Shown: in pieces, positions 17,601 to 26,215 of the stretch
How the letters are laid out: every line of letters begins with the position of its first letter
Numbering within the stretch: position 1 is the first letter of the stretch
Source of the DNA: Dyadobacter endophyticus
GTDB taxonomy: Bacteria > Bacteroidota > Bacteroidia > Cytophagales > Spirosomataceae
Direction of reading: 5' to 3'
Assembly: GCF_014641595.1 (NCBI RefSeq)
Contig: NZ_BMIA01000001.1
Location: 1,178,001-1,242,000 of the forward strand
DNA: 64,000 nucleotides
Notes under the pieces: model-generated
What the model was told of the DNA's origin: nothing
The model's database searches: none
What the model saw: only the letters and a program-made list of their open reading frames with translations
Program-made: the position numbers and the translations under genes

Positions 17601-17871
17601 TGTCGCTGTTGCCCACTGTCACTTCCTGGGTGAGGTAGCCGATGAATGAAATCACCAACACAGGCGAATCGGTGTTGGTTTGCAGGCTGAAACCGCCGTT
17701 GACGTCGGTCAATGTGCCCGTCGACGTTCCTTTTATGGTAACGGAAGCCCCGGGGAGTCCGCTGGCGTCGTTCGCGTCGGTGACAGTACCGGTAATCGTC
17801 CGCTGCTGTGCGTGCACAAGCCCGGTCGCAAGTAAAGTCACCAGAATGAAGTAGATAAATCTCGTTTTCAT
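14692..17871 (-). CDS. SusC/RagA family TonB-dependent outer-membrane transporter
   Basis: About 1059 residues from ATG 17871 (MKTRFIYFILVTLLATGLVH), which gives a typical signal peptide ending AQ; a farther ATG at 17997 adds 42 unlikely residues. N-terminal carboxypeptidase-regulatory domain (ITGTVTDANDASGLPGASVT), a TonB-box/plug junction (NEVVVTALGISREKRALGYA), plug motif LRGINSISGNNQPLYVIDG and GPSAAALYGTRAANGVILI, then a 22-stranded barrel ending in an aromatic-rich NLNV-VKF. Forms the import channel with the SusD protein downstream. Neighbouring sigma/anti-sigma genes are absent. The region upstream is AT-rich; two perfect inverted repeats lie further up at 18201-18335. Confidence 0.95.
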   Translation of the reverse strand: MKTRFIYFILVTLLATGLVHAQQRTITGTVTDANDASGLPGASVTIKGTSTGTLTDVNGGFSLQTNTDSPVLVISFIGYLTQEVTVGNSDKIAIALKQDAKILNEVVVTALGISREKRALGYAVQEVKGEALQTRPTNALSALSGKVAGLQVVTSGGNMGGSSRVLLRGINSISGNNQPLYVIDGTPIDNADLNSAATSAGSGGKDVGNMIQDINPDDIENISVLKGPSAAALYGTRAANGVILITTKKGKENSKVNITLNTGVEFENIVRLPKRQKLYGGGFSNTFQKATIGGNEYNIAEYAVDESWGPKLDGTPVLHWYNLDPENTAEYLKPQPWSYPKNDVHTFFETGVSNTNSLAVSGGNATSTYRISFTNKNVKGTIPNSSLKRNSINFSGSTQAGKFKFYNNFNYIKNQSTGRPWTGATNRNIILEAFQWGQVQVDYDKLKNYKRTDGSQILWNRSGYQDTPAGEAAKFIDNPYWSAYQSYLEENRDRFYGNVGVVYDVNSWLKLSGKVNADVYQYQYQDRIAVYSRTQSQYQEYNNNFSEFNYELLASATKSWGDISLNVNAGGNIMSQRRRISDAVTQGGLIIPEYYNLKNASSVLVNSNAYRKQISSVFGSFSLGWKSLLFLDGTLRNDWSSTLPLNRNSFAYPSLTTSLILSELSGVKDINWLDFAKVRLGWAQVGNDTDPYQLQRAYEASQSFDGLPSYKLPAQLNNQALKPEITSSWEAGLNIQALKNRVGLDITYYDNVSRNQIINIPVSSAFGYDSKVINAGKINNKGIEITLTGTPIRANGFEWNSSLNWSRNRNKVIALAPGINTFQLANSLVTLVAREGQPYGQLLGNDFVYAADGQKVIKADGTYERAQQLTPLGSVLPKYLFGFQNNFTYKHFNLGFLVDGRVGGKFFSQTYKVAMYAGVLDKTAANNIRETGVVLDGVKGTVTYNADGTYQVTNTTQNDTRITAQAWSRGEYSGPTPQTIFDATFVKLREITFGYNLALNNKAVKQVYFGVYGRNLANIYTASKYIDPEFTSSGGNIQGLEGGSVPVPATYGLNVNVKF

Positions 17872-18200
17872 GAATTGTATTTTGGTGAGGATTTGTTGAG
17901 TTGTTGTTTTGAAATTTTCTCTTGATTTTGACTGGCTAGTATTAAAATTGATTTTCTGTAAACCGCATTCAATGAAATTTAATTCCGTTAAATTCATTAT
18001 AATGAAGTAATTATAAAGATTGTATTAATAAATATTTTGTAAATGTATTAAAAATAAATTAAAATGATTAATATCTATCGGATTAATAGATTTAATAATT
18101 AGAAAGTCAGTAATAGGATTGTTTTAAGTTTTATGCTAGCTGCTGAGTGGGAGGGCATTAGCTGAACATCGCACCGCGGCCCTTTGATTGAAGGCGCCTG

Positions 18201-18242
18201 ACGGTATTTCGCGGACGAGATGGTGATTTGGCGAAATACCGT
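18201..18242. repeat. Perfect 12-bp inverted repeat with 18-bp loop
   Basis: ACGGTATTTCGC at 18201-18212 is the exact reverse complement of GCGAAATACCGT at 18231-18242. It lies between divergent genes and has no T-tract, so it is more likely a regulator site or structured RNA than a terminator. Confidence 0.6.
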
Positions 18243-18268
18243 GTAAATAAATGAAAGTTATATTCCGT

Positions 18269-18335
18269 AATGGCTTCATATTTAATAAATTAATCCACTG
18301 GCACTAAAATGGCAATTGTAATGCATGAAGCCATT
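18269..18335. repeat. Perfect 11-bp inverted repeat with 45-bp spacer
   Basis: AATGGCTTCAT at 18269-18279 is the exact reverse complement of ATGAAGCCATT at 18325-18335, 24 bp upstream of the ATG at 18360. The spacer is AT-rich. Could be looped operator half-sites or a 5'-UTR stem. Confidence 0.5.
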
Positions 18336-18359
18336 TGTTAATTAAAACCATTCAATTTC

Positions 18360-19112
18360 ATGAAGATCGTAATCATAGGCGGGACAGGTCTGATCGGGTC
18401 GAACGTCGCACAAAAATTAGGCCGGCTTGGCCATACAGTCGTAGCGGGCTCGCCTTCTACGGGCATTAATACGCTCACAGGGGAAGGCGTAGCAGAAGCG
18501 CTCACCGGTGCCGACGTGGTGATCGACCTGGCCAATGCACCCGCTTTCGATGAGGCCACGGCGGTATCTTTTTTTGAAACGGCGGGGCATAACCTGCTGG
18601 CCGCGGAAAAAGAGGCAGGAACAAAGCATCACCTCGCATTATCTATCGTGGGTGTCGATGAGATGGGCGAGATGGGTTATATGCGGGCGAAGAAGGTCCA
18701 GGAAGACATTATCCGTGAATCGGGCGTGCCTTACACGATTATCCGCAGCACCCAGTTCCAGGAATTCGTTCCGGCCATCACCGGCGGTTCCACGCAGGGC
18801 AACGAGGTTCATGTTTCGAAAGTCGCATTCCAGCCCATCGCCGCGGAGGACGTTGCGGCGTTTGTAGCACAGTTTGCCCTGGGGGTACCTGCAAACGGCA
18901 TAGAGGAAATCGCCGGCCCCGACCGTGGGTTCATGAGCACGTTCGTCGAGACCTATGTGAAGGAAACCGGCGACACGAAAGTGGTGATTCCGAACGACCG
19001 GAATGAGTACTTCGGCGCGGTTATACCGCAGGCCGCGTTGGCACCGAAGGGCGAGGCGCATCTGGGCAAAATCCGGTTCGAACAATTTATCGAATCTTCC
19101 TTGGTGAAGTAG
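18360..19112 (+). CDS. NAD(P)H-binding atypical SDR (NmrA-like)
   Basis: 250 residues. Rossmann start MKIVIIGGTGLIGSNVAQKL carries GGTGLIG. No YxxxK catalytic pair is clear; a motif YMRAKKVQEDIIRESGVPYT (Tyr and Lys three to four residues apart) and TIIRSTQFQEF fit the NmrA/NAD(P)-binding atypical SDR group. These proteins reduce quinones or act as redox sensors. Cytosolic. No operon partner: upstream is the SusC promoter region and downstream a strong terminator (19128-19171). Confidence 0.82.
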   Translation: MKIVIIGGTGLIGSNVAQKLGRLGHTVVAGSPSTGINTLTGEGVAEALTGADVVIDLANAPAFDEATAVSFFETAGHNLLAAEKEAGTKHHLALSIVGVDEMGEMGYMRAKKVQEDIIRESGVPYTIIRSTQFQEFVPAITGGSTQGNEVHVSKVAFQPIAAEDVAAFVAQFALGVPANGIEEIAGPDRGFMSTFVETYVKETGDTKVVIPNDRNEYFGAVIPQAALAPKGEAHLGKIRFEQFIESSLVK

Positions 19113-19127
19113 CCTGCGGCAACGTAC

Positions 19128-19171
19128 AAAGCGGCTCTGTCCCGGTTGGGGCAGAGCCGCTTTGCGTTTCA
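19128..19171 (+). terminator. Rho-independent terminator
   Basis: AAAGCGGCTCTG (19128-19139) pairs perfectly with CAGAGCCGCTTT (19152-19163), 12-bp GC-rich stem with 12-nt loop, followed by a T-rich tail. It ends the gene at 18360-19112. Confidence 0.85.
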
Positions 19172-19315
19172 TTTATTTCTTTAAATGCCCTCACGATCTT
19201 CAAATAGCCCTTTTTGGGGGCTTCGTAACAATTATTTAATACGAAAGATTAACCGCATAGTAGTCCGTTCGGGAAACGGGCAAGTATCTTTTGTATACCG
19301 CGACAGTCAAACAGG

Positions 19316-19507
19316 ATGTCAGTTTCAAGGGCTCATATATTGATTGAAAAGCTGATCAGCAACCGTCTTTCGGCGACGGAATTGTCTGAATTGCTTGCCG
19401 GCACGTACGATGAAACCGTACAGCAAGCTTATTCGGACGCGCTGGAAATGTATTTCAATCGGTTACTTACCGAAGAGTCGGGCAAACGATGTGCACTGCC
19501 AGATTAG
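19316..19507 (+). CDS. Small protein resembling the N-terminus of FecR anti-sigma factors
   Basis: 63 residues (MSVSRAHILIEKLISNRLSA then LSELLAGTYDETVQQAY). The pattern, a short helix, LIEKLISN and a following acidic helix ELSELL, resembles the cytosolic sigma-binding start of FecR proteins but stops before any TM or periplasmic domain. It lies 51 bp upstream of a SusC gene on the same strand, the position where FecR genes normally stand. Either a cut-down anti-sigma-like protein or an unrelated small protein. Resemblance is my reading, not a database match. Confidence 0.5.
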   Translation: MSVSRAHILIEKLISNRLSATELSELLAGTYDETVQQAYSDALEMYFNRLLTEESGKRCALPD

Positions 19508-19558
19508 AAGTGGTATAACGGAACGTATTTTATTACCTACTCGCCTAATACTAATACT

Positions 19559-22500
19559 ATGAAACCCAAAGCTACGCTGAAAATGGCGGCACGATGTATG
19601 CTGGCCGCACTTTGTCTATCCGCGCCGGCGGCCGGCGCCCCAGCTGCCGGAGCTGGCAAAAATGCACTCTTCCCTGTTGCCGACAGGATCAAAGGAAAAG
19701 TAACTTCGGCCGTCGACGGTTCGCCGATCCCCGGAGTGAACGTGCTGGTGAAAGGTACCCAGCTCGGTACCACCACCGACGCAACGGGAAATTTCTCGCT
19801 CGACGTCGATTCTAAAAACGCAGTGCTCGTATTCTCGTATATCGGGTTCAATACCATCGAAATGCCGGTTGGCGGCAAGAGCGTCGTGGACGCTGTGCTC
19901 TCTGAAAACGTAGCCACTTTACAGGAAGCGGTTGTTACCGCCTTGGGTATCAAACGTGACACACGCTCGTTGGGTTATAATGTGGGGAAAATTGAAGGTC
20001 GTGAAGTTGCCAATGTTGCCAACGAAAACGTGCTGACCTCCCTCTCCGGCCGTGTTTCCGGGGTTTCCATCAATCAGACCAGCGGTGTCGGCTCGTCGAT
20101 CAGCATTGTTATCCGAGGTGCCGCTTCTTTGAAAAACAACCAGCCACTGTTTGTGGTCGACGGGGTTCCGCTGGCCAACAGCCTTGCCAACGTCAGCGAA
20201 AAGGGAAGTGGTAACAAGGTCGATTACGGTAATGCAATTTCCGACATTAACCCCGACGACATCGAAAGCATGTCGGTACTGAAAGGGCCTAGCGCTGCTG
20301 CATTGTATGGTTCGCGTGCTGGTAACGGGGTGATTCTGATCACGACGAAATCGGGCAAGAAAGGCAAAGGTCTCGGCGTTTCGTTCTCAACTTCCAATGT
20401 ATTCGAAAAGCCTTACCGCTACCTCGATTTGCACTACAAACATGCCAATGGCGAGCGCGCGTTTCAGTTGGACGAGTCCTCGGCCTACTGGGGTGGTTTG
20501 CCACTGGATGCAGGCATCAAGGAGGTGCAATGGAATGCGCCGCTCGACGCAGAAGGCAAGCCGATCGCTACCGAGCTGAAATCGTACAAGAACAATATGA
20601 AGAACTTCCTTCAAACAGGAATTACTTCAACAAACAACCTGACCGTTTCCGGTTCAACGGACAAGGCAACCTACCGCATATCGTATAATAATATGAGCAA
20701 CCGCGGTTTGATCCCGAATTCGGATTTGTACCGCAATGCATTGAGCTCGGCTTTGACTTTCGATATGTCGAAGAATTTGAAACTGAGTACCAATCTCAAC
20801 TTCGTTCGCTCGAACTCCAACAGCCGTCCGCAAACCTCGGAACGCGACGGTAACCCGTTGCAGGCCGTTTACTATTCGCCGAGCTATGACATCCGCGATC
20901 TGAAAGGTGTATGGAAGCCGGGCCGCGAAGAGATCGAACAGCTGACGGTAGCACCAGGCGAAACCGACAACCCTTATTTTCTCGCGAAACACCTCACGAA
21001 TGCCTACGTTCGCGATCGCCTGTACGGGAACCTGAAACTCGACTGGACGATCGTGCCGGGCCTGACAGCGTTCGTGCGTTACTCGCATGACATGTACGAC
21101 GAAGACCGCGAAACCAAAATTCCATGGAGCTACAAAAGCATGTCCAAGGGCGGATATTACCTGGAAAATGTTGGCCGTAACGAAGGCAATGCCGACTTCC
21201 TCGTGACGAAGAACATCAAGACCAACGATTTCGATATCAATATTTCCGGTGGTGGTAATATCATGACACAGAAAGGAAACAGCTCCAACCTTGGAGGTCG
21301 CGACCTTTCGGTGCCGGGTCTTTACAATATTTCCAACATCCCGGTGGCAAACCGTGTGGTAGGTAACGGCAGTTTCAAAAAATCGATTTACAGTTTGTAT
21401 GCACTGGGTTCTTTTGGTTTCAAAAACCAGCTTTATCTCGACCTTACGGCGCGTAACGACTGGTCGAGCACATTGCCCGCGTCGAACCGTTCGTATTTCT
21501 ATCCTTCGGCATCTCTTAGCTGGCTGGCGAGCACGACATTCAACATGCCATCGTACATTTCAATGCTGAAACTTCGCGGAGGCTGGGCACAAGTGGGTAA
21601 CGACACCGATCCTTACCAATTGTACCCCAATCTGGGAACCGGTAACTGGGGGAACCTCGTAACCGCAAACCTGGGCGGAACACTTCTGAACCCGACATTG
21701 CTGCCGGAGATCGCAACCTCAACCGAAGGAGGTATCGATCTGAACATGTTCAACAACCGTCTGCGTTTTGATCTGACTTATTATGACCGCGCCAATACCA
21801 ACCAGATTTTCAGCGTTCCAATGGCTCCTTCAACAGGCTACGAAAGCAAGAACATCAATGCAGGTAAACTCGTGAGCCGCGGCCTTGAAATCGGTATCGG
21901 TGGTACGCCTATCAGCAACCTCAATGGCTGGACGCTCGATGTGAATGCCAATTTCAGCCGCAACCGCGTGACTGTAAAAGAATTAGCGCCTAACTTCCCG
22001 TATTTCGAACAGTGGGGTGAAAACGGCGCTGGTGCGTACACCTATGTAGGCGAGCAGATCGGCAACATTTACAGCCGTGGTTTCGCAACGGTTACTGACC
22101 AGAATTCGCCCTACTACCGCTGGCCGATCATTGCATATGATGGCGAAGGCGGCGATATGGACTGGCAGTCGCTGGGTGGCCGCGAGAATAATATCAAGGT
22201 TGGTAACTATAACCCCGACTTCATGGTGGGCGGCCAGGTTAACCTCTCTTACAAACGTTTCTCGCTCGGTTTGAGCCTCGACTGGCGCCAGGGCGGTGAA
22301 TTTATGTCGTTCACCTATCGCTATGGCGAATCCGACTGGAAATCGCAGCGCCAGCTCGACAACCTGATCCCGGGCAGCCTTTATTCACCAGATCAGCTCG
22401 TTGCATTGCTGAAATCGGATCCTGAAAAATACATTATCCCGCAAAACGGAAACTTCCCGCGGGTAGGAGGGCACACAGCTGCAACCGGCGGTTTCGGAAC

Positions 22501-22894
22501 TGATGGCGACGGTGCATTCATCCCGGGCGTTTGGGAAGACAAAGACGGTAACTACCACGAATGGCTTGGCGGTGCGGGCACTCAATACATGCCGATCACA
22601 GCCCTGTATCCTTGGAGCTTCAACCAGCAGGTGACCTTCGATGCGTCGTTTGTCAAACTGCGTGAAATTACATTGACCTACAAAATCCCGACGCTGTTCA
22701 ATGCGGTACGTAATGCGAGCCTGTCGCTGTACACCCGGAACATTATGCTCTGGAACGCAGCGAAGATCGGTATCGATCCCGAGCGTGCTTTCTGGGCTGA
22801 TCCAAACAAGGGTGGTTTCCGCCAGGGTATCGAGCGCCAGAACGTGATGCCGTGGACAATTCCATTCGGTTTCAAGCTCAATTTCGATTTCTGA
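19559..22894 (+). CDS. SusC/RagA family TonB-dependent outer-membrane transporter
   Basis: 1111 residues from ATG 19559. The start is a signal peptide with an unusual Ala/Gly/Pro repeat (APAAGAPAAGAG) before IKGKVTSAVDGSPIPGVNVL, the carboxypeptidase-regulatory domain. The TonB-box/plug region EAVVTALGIKRDTRSLGYN, LRGAASLKNNQPLFVVDG-type plug motif and GPSAAALYGSRAGNGVILI follow, then the barrel with C-terminal FGFKLNFDF. Paralogue of the SusC at 17871-14692 (same plug motifs). Followed after 23 bp by its SusD partner. Substrate unknown; no glycoside hydrolase is adjacent. Confidence 0.95.
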   Translation: MKPKATLKMAARCMLAALCLSAPAAGAPAAGAGKNALFPVADRIKGKVTSAVDGSPIPGVNVLVKGTQLGTTTDATGNFSLDVDSKNAVLVFSYIGFNTIEMPVGGKSVVDAVLSENVATLQEAVVTALGIKRDTRSLGYNVGKIEGREVANVANENVLTSLSGRVSGVSINQTSGVGSSISIVIRGAASLKNNQPLFVVDGVPLANSLANVSEKGSGNKVDYGNAISDINPDDIESMSVLKGPSAAALYGSRAGNGVILITTKSGKKGKGLGVSFSTSNVFEKPYRYLDLHYKHANGERAFQLDESSAYWGGLPLDAGIKEVQWNAPLDAEGKPIATELKSYKNNMKNFLQTGITSTNNLTVSGSTDKATYRISYNNMSNRGLIPNSDLYRNALSSALTFDMSKNLKLSTNLNFVRSNSNSRPQTSERDGNPLQAVYYSPSYDIRDLKGVWKPGREEIEQLTVAPGETDNPYFLAKHLTNAYVRDRLYGNLKLDWTIVPGLTAFVRYSHDMYDEDRETKIPWSYKSMSKGGYYLENVGRNEGNADFLVTKNIKTNDFDINISGGGNIMTQKGNSSNLGGRDLSVPGLYNISNIPVANRVVGNGSFKKSIYSLYALGSFGFKNQLYLDLTARNDWSSTLPASNRSYFYPSASLSWLASTTFNMPSYISMLKLRGGWAQVGNDTDPYQLYPNLGTGNWGNLVTANLGGTLLNPTLLPEIATSTEGGIDLNMFNNRLRFDLTYYDRANTNQIFSVPMAPSTGYESKNINAGKLVSRGLEIGIGGTPISNLNGWTLDVNANFSRNRVTVKELAPNFPYFEQWGENGAGAYTYVGEQIGNIYSRGFATVTDQNSPYYRWPIIAYDGEGGDMDWQSLGGRENNIKVGNYNPDFMVGGQVNLSYKRFSLGLSLDWRQGGEFMSFTYRYGESDWKSQRQLDNLIPGSLYSPDQLVALLKSDPEKYIIPQNGNFPRVGGHTAATGGFGTDGDGAFIPGVWEDKDGNYHEWLGGAGTQYMPITALYPWSFNQQVTFDASFVKLREITLTYKIPTLFNAVRNASLSLYTRNIMLWNAAKIGIDPERAFWADPNKGGFRQGIERQNVMPWTIPFGFKLNFDF

Positions 22895-22917
22895 TCAATT
22901 CTTGAAAATTCAAAGCG

Positions 22918-24630
22918 ATGAAAATTTTTAAATATATCCCCAAAGTCGTTTTCATATTGGCTGTCCTGGTTGCTTCCTCCTGTAAGGAAAGCCTCACGGA
23001 AATCAATGAAAACCCGAATGGCGTCGATCCGAACACCGCCAATCCGAACTTACTTATGCCGACCGTCATGACGGGCGTGGGCACGCAATACCTGAAACTG
23101 GGCTACGGTCGCATTGCCGGCGTGGTGCAGCACACACAGGAAGATGCCTGGAAAGACGGTTTCAATGATTACAACTGGACCGAGGAAGACGACGAGTGGA
23201 AAGCATGGTATGGCTTTCTCCGTAACAACGACCTGCTCTACAAAAGATCGGTAGCAATGGGCTTCACCTTCCACCAGGGGGTGGCACTGACGATGAAAGC
23301 ATTCATTTTCGGCACCATTACCGACCTGTGGGGCGATGCGCCCTATACCAACGCTTTGAAAGGCGACCAGGGCGAAATGCTGCCTGCATTCGACAGCCAG
23401 GAAGTGATTTACAAAGGTATTATCGAAGATTTGAAACAGGCTTCGTCGCTGTTCGCTACCGCTGATGTTTCAACCTATGCGCCTGGTTATGATGTATTTT
23501 ACAACGGCGATAAACTGAAATGGCAGAAGTTTGCCAACTCACTGCTGCTGCGTTACTATATGCGGGTATCTTCAAAACTGCCTGACGTTGCAAAAGCAGG
23601 AATTGAGCAGATATACACCTCGGGTATTTATCTGAAAGAAGCTTCCGACGATGCTGTGATGGACTACATCGGCGCAGCTTCCGGCGACTCGTGGCCAACT
23701 GCCATTGCCTTTGACGTGAGCCAATCGAACTGGCGCAGAAGGAGACCTGCCGCTGCATTGCTGAACACGATGGCTGCCAGCAACGACCCGCGCATGAAAG
23801 TGTGGTTCCAGCCTGTGCACGTACGCTGGGTATCGGACGCGACGCTGAAAACGGGTATGGATGAATTTATCCGTAAAGATGGCGTAATCCAGAACGGCGT
23901 GAAATCGCTTACCGAGCAGGAATTGCGCGAGCAGATTACGGCAGGTCGTAAATTCACCCGCCACTTCAATCCTGCACTTTATAAGCCAACCCGCGCCGAA
24001 TTGTTCAACGGGCCGCTGAATACAGGTGAATATGTAGGTATTCCGGCCGGTATGATCGACCCGACCTATTACAACGAGAACCCCACGACCGGCCAGCAGG
24101 TGCAGAACCAGCACGCGTCGCAGTTGAGCTATGCGTATCAGAATTCCAAGGGCGGCTTTCTGAAAGCCCGTCTGGCATCTGCCGCTGAAACCGCGTTTAT
24201 CCTTGCCGAAGCGGCGCAGAAAGGATGGGCTGCGGGCGGTGCGGAAGCGCATTACAATAATGGTATCAAACAATCACTGCAAACCTGGGGCGTGGCCGAT
24301 CAGTTCGACGCCTATGTGAAAGCCGTTGCCTATAAAGGAACATTGGCCCAGATCATGGAGCAGAAATGGATCGCCAGCTGGACGGCGTCTACCGAAGCCT
24401 GGTTCGATTACCGCCGTACCGCATTGCCGGCACTGGCGCCGGGCCTGGCACCTGCTTCACGTGCGTTGCCGCTCCGTTTTATTTACAGCAACAACGAGAT
24501 GAACAACAATGGCAGCAACGTTCGGAGTGCGATCGACAAGCTGGAAGAAACCAATTTCTCGGGCCCACGCAAGAAAAACAGCCAATGGTCGAAGCCATGG
24601 CTGGTGCAGGGAACGGGTAAACCGTGGTAG
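22918..24630 (+). CDS. SusD/RagB family outer-membrane lipoprotein
   Basis: 570 residues. Signal peptide MKIFKYIPKVVFILAVLVAS with lipobox VASSC. SusD_like_2 hallmarks: EINENPNGVDPNTANPNLLM, then TQYLKLGYGRIAGVVQHTQ, the DLWGDAPYTNALKG and KFANSLLLRYYMRVS segments, and C-terminal EAWFDYRRTALPALAPGL. Partner of the SusC gene just upstream. The SusD_like_2 type often goes with peptides or non-starch substrates; the sequence alone cannot tell. It ends 160 bp before a strong terminator. Confidence 0.93.
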   Translation: MKIFKYIPKVVFILAVLVASSCKESLTEINENPNGVDPNTANPNLLMPTVMTGVGTQYLKLGYGRIAGVVQHTQEDAWKDGFNDYNWTEEDDEWKAWYGFLRNNDLLYKRSVAMGFTFHQGVALTMKAFIFGTITDLWGDAPYTNALKGDQGEMLPAFDSQEVIYKGIIEDLKQASSLFATADVSTYAPGYDVFYNGDKLKWQKFANSLLLRYYMRVSSKLPDVAKAGIEQIYTSGIYLKEASDDAVMDYIGAASGDSWPTAIAFDVSQSNWRRRRPAAALLNTMAASNDPRMKVWFQPVHVRWVSDATLKTGMDEFIRKDGVIQNGVKSLTEQELREQITAGRKFTRHFNPALYKPTRAELFNGPLNTGEYVGIPAGMIDPTYYNENPTTGQQVQNQHASQLSYAYQNSKGGFLKARLASAAETAFILAEAAQKGWAAGGAEAHYNNGIKQSLQTWGVADQFDAYVKAVAYKGTLAQIMEQKWIASWTASTEAWFDYRRTALPALAPGLAPASRALPLRFIYSNNEMNNNGSNVRSAIDKLEETNFSGPRKKNSQWSKPWLVQGTGKPW

Positions 24631-24958
24631 AATGTACTCCCGAACTCCGGTTGAAACAATTTCATCCCTTGTTTCCTGTTGTTCGCCCCACGGTAATGGT
24701 TGTTTGCCCCATACCATCGAATTAATTATGCTCAATTCGCAGAGTTTGGCGTAATTGCTGGTGACAATGAATAATCCAGCACCCGTTTTTGAAAGCGGCC
24801 TTTTTCGGAAGGTCGCTTTCTTTTTTTATTTCAAACCGAACCTGTGGCATCATTGCCGGGCGCGAGGCCACTATCATTTTTGAAAAATACAAGTAAACAC
24901 TCGATTGTTCATCCTTTATATAAAAGTTAATTATATAATTAAACTAAATATCGGCGTA
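24631..24958. other. Intergenic region after the second SusCD pair
   Basis: 328 bp. It contains the terminator at 24791-24827. The last 60 bp before ATG 24959 are strongly AT-rich and probably hold the promoter of the next gene, but no clean TAnnTTTG was found. Confidence 0.5.
24791..24827 (+). terminator. Rho-independent terminator
   Basis: GAAAGCGGCCTT (24791-24802) pairs with AAGGTCGCTTTC (24809-24820), one G-T pair, followed by TTTTTTT at 24821-24827. Ends the SusCD operon. Confidence 0.85.
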
Positions 24959-26215
24959 ATGAAGGCATCCTGTTGTTATTTTGCTTTAATCTTTTCGTGC
25001 TTATACCTTTCCGGCTCCCAGGCAAATGCGCAGCCGGATATTTGGCTCGACCGTTTGAAAGGCCAACTCGTAACATTGGATTCGGCCGATCTTGCGGGGG
25101 ATGGTAATGTGCGCATTGCGAGCAAGGCCGTCGGCAGGGACTTTCAGGTATTAGGAATAGGGGAGCAGTCGCACGGTACTTCGGAGTTCTTTGCAGCCCG
25201 GCTACTGTTGATCAAAGCACTTTCCGCTGATCATACGCTCACGAAAATAGGACTGGAAGCGCCCATGGCCGAAGTGGAAAAGTTAAATGACTATTTACGC
25301 GACGGTAACGGCGATTTGAAGGGGATTCTGCGTTCGTTCAGGTTGTATAGCTATGAATGCCAGGAATTTGTAGACTTGGTAGAGAGCGTCGGTCGGATCG
25401 GTAAGGCGCGCGGGAAGCATCTCCGTTTTTTTGGTTTTGATATGCAAAGCCCGTTTCAGTCACTGCAAAATCTGCGCGAATCCGGCGTGACCAGCGAGGT
25501 CTCAGACTCTTTGAAAAGCCTTCTGCATTATTATGAGCTGCTTAATAATGAGGTTTACAATCACAATTTCAATAAGGCAGATTTTGCGGAAATAACAACG
25601 CTGAGCGATCAGGTTCTGGGCAAACTCGCGGGAGCTGCTCCGACTGATGCGCTCGTCAGAAAGAGCATTCGTAACTACCGGCAATTCTTGTTGCTCAACG
25701 ATCCCGGATACGCGAATGCGCAGGATGCACAATCGGAAATAAGGGATTCTTTAATGGCAGAGAACGTGCTGGCGGAAATAGAACCGGGTAAAAAGATGAT
25801 CATTCTGGCACATAACGCGCATTTGCAGCGAACCCCGAACATCTTTTCGAAAAGTGTCGGTTTGTTTTTGTCACAAAAACTGGGAGCGGACTATAAATGC
25901 ATTGGACTAACGACCGCACATGGTTCTTACACCGCCTTCAACCCGAAGGTGGGCCACATTACTGATAAAAACAAAGTATTCGCCGGGGATAGTACAACAT
26001 GGGAATATCATTTTTCGAAAGTTGATCAAGCTGTATTCCTTTTCAAAACATCCGGCTTAAAGCAAAAACAAAATCTCCGGCTGCCAGGCCGGTACCGGTT
26101 GCTGGTGTACGGCGTGTCCGATAATCAGTTTTTCGATGGTAACCTCCTCGATGATGTTGACTATGTTCTTCACCTGAGGCAGACATCCGGCAATCACAGC
26201 TTCTACCTCAAATAG
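24959..26215 (+). CDS. Erythromycin esterase family hydrolase
   Basis: 418 residues from ATG 24959, with a signal peptide (MKASCCYFALIFSCLYLSGS, cleavage after ANAQ). Family PF05139 motifs: GIGEQSHGTSEFF (catalytic-type Glu and His), LEAPMAEVEKLNDYL, LRFFGFDMQSP and the C-terminal ILAHNAHLQ and GLTTAHGSY. The founding members open the lactone of macrolides, but many bacterial homologues have other substrates, and secretion into the periplasm is unlike the cytosolic resistance enzymes. No operon partner. Resistance should not be assumed. Confidence 0.87.
   Translation: MKASCCYFALIFSCLYLSGSQANAQPDIWLDRLKGQLVTLDSADLAGDGNVRIASKAVGRDFQVLGIGEQSHGTSEFFAARLLLIKALSADHTLTKIGLEAPMAEVEKLNDYLRDGNGDLKGILRSFRLYSYECQEFVDLVESVGRIGKARGKHLRFFGFDMQSPFQSLQNLRESGVTSEVSDSLKSLLHYYELLNNEVYNHNFNKADFAEITTLSDQVLGKLAGAAPTDALVRKSIRNYRQFLLLNDPGYANAQDAQSEIRDSLMAENVLAEIEPGKKMIILAHNAHLQRTPNIFSKSVGLFLSQKLGADYKCIGLTTAHGSYTAFNPKVGHITDKNKVFAGDSTTWEYHFSKVDQAVFLFKTSGLKQKQNLRLPGRYRLLVYGVSDNQFFDGNLLDDVDYVLHLRQTSGNHSFYLK

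Larger units (their letters stand above)
17872..18359. other. Divergent intergenic region with inverted repeats
   Basis: 488 bp between the leftward SusC gene and a rightward NAD(P)-binding protein. The first 250 bp are very AT-rich. Two perfect inverted repeats are found at 18201-18242 and 18269-18335. No RNA gene recognised. Confidence 0.5.

Noticed and set aside
19621..19660. GCCGGC-rich repeat in the second SusC signal region
   Set aside because: Low-complexity Ala/Gly/Pro coding in the signal peptide junction, not a separate element.
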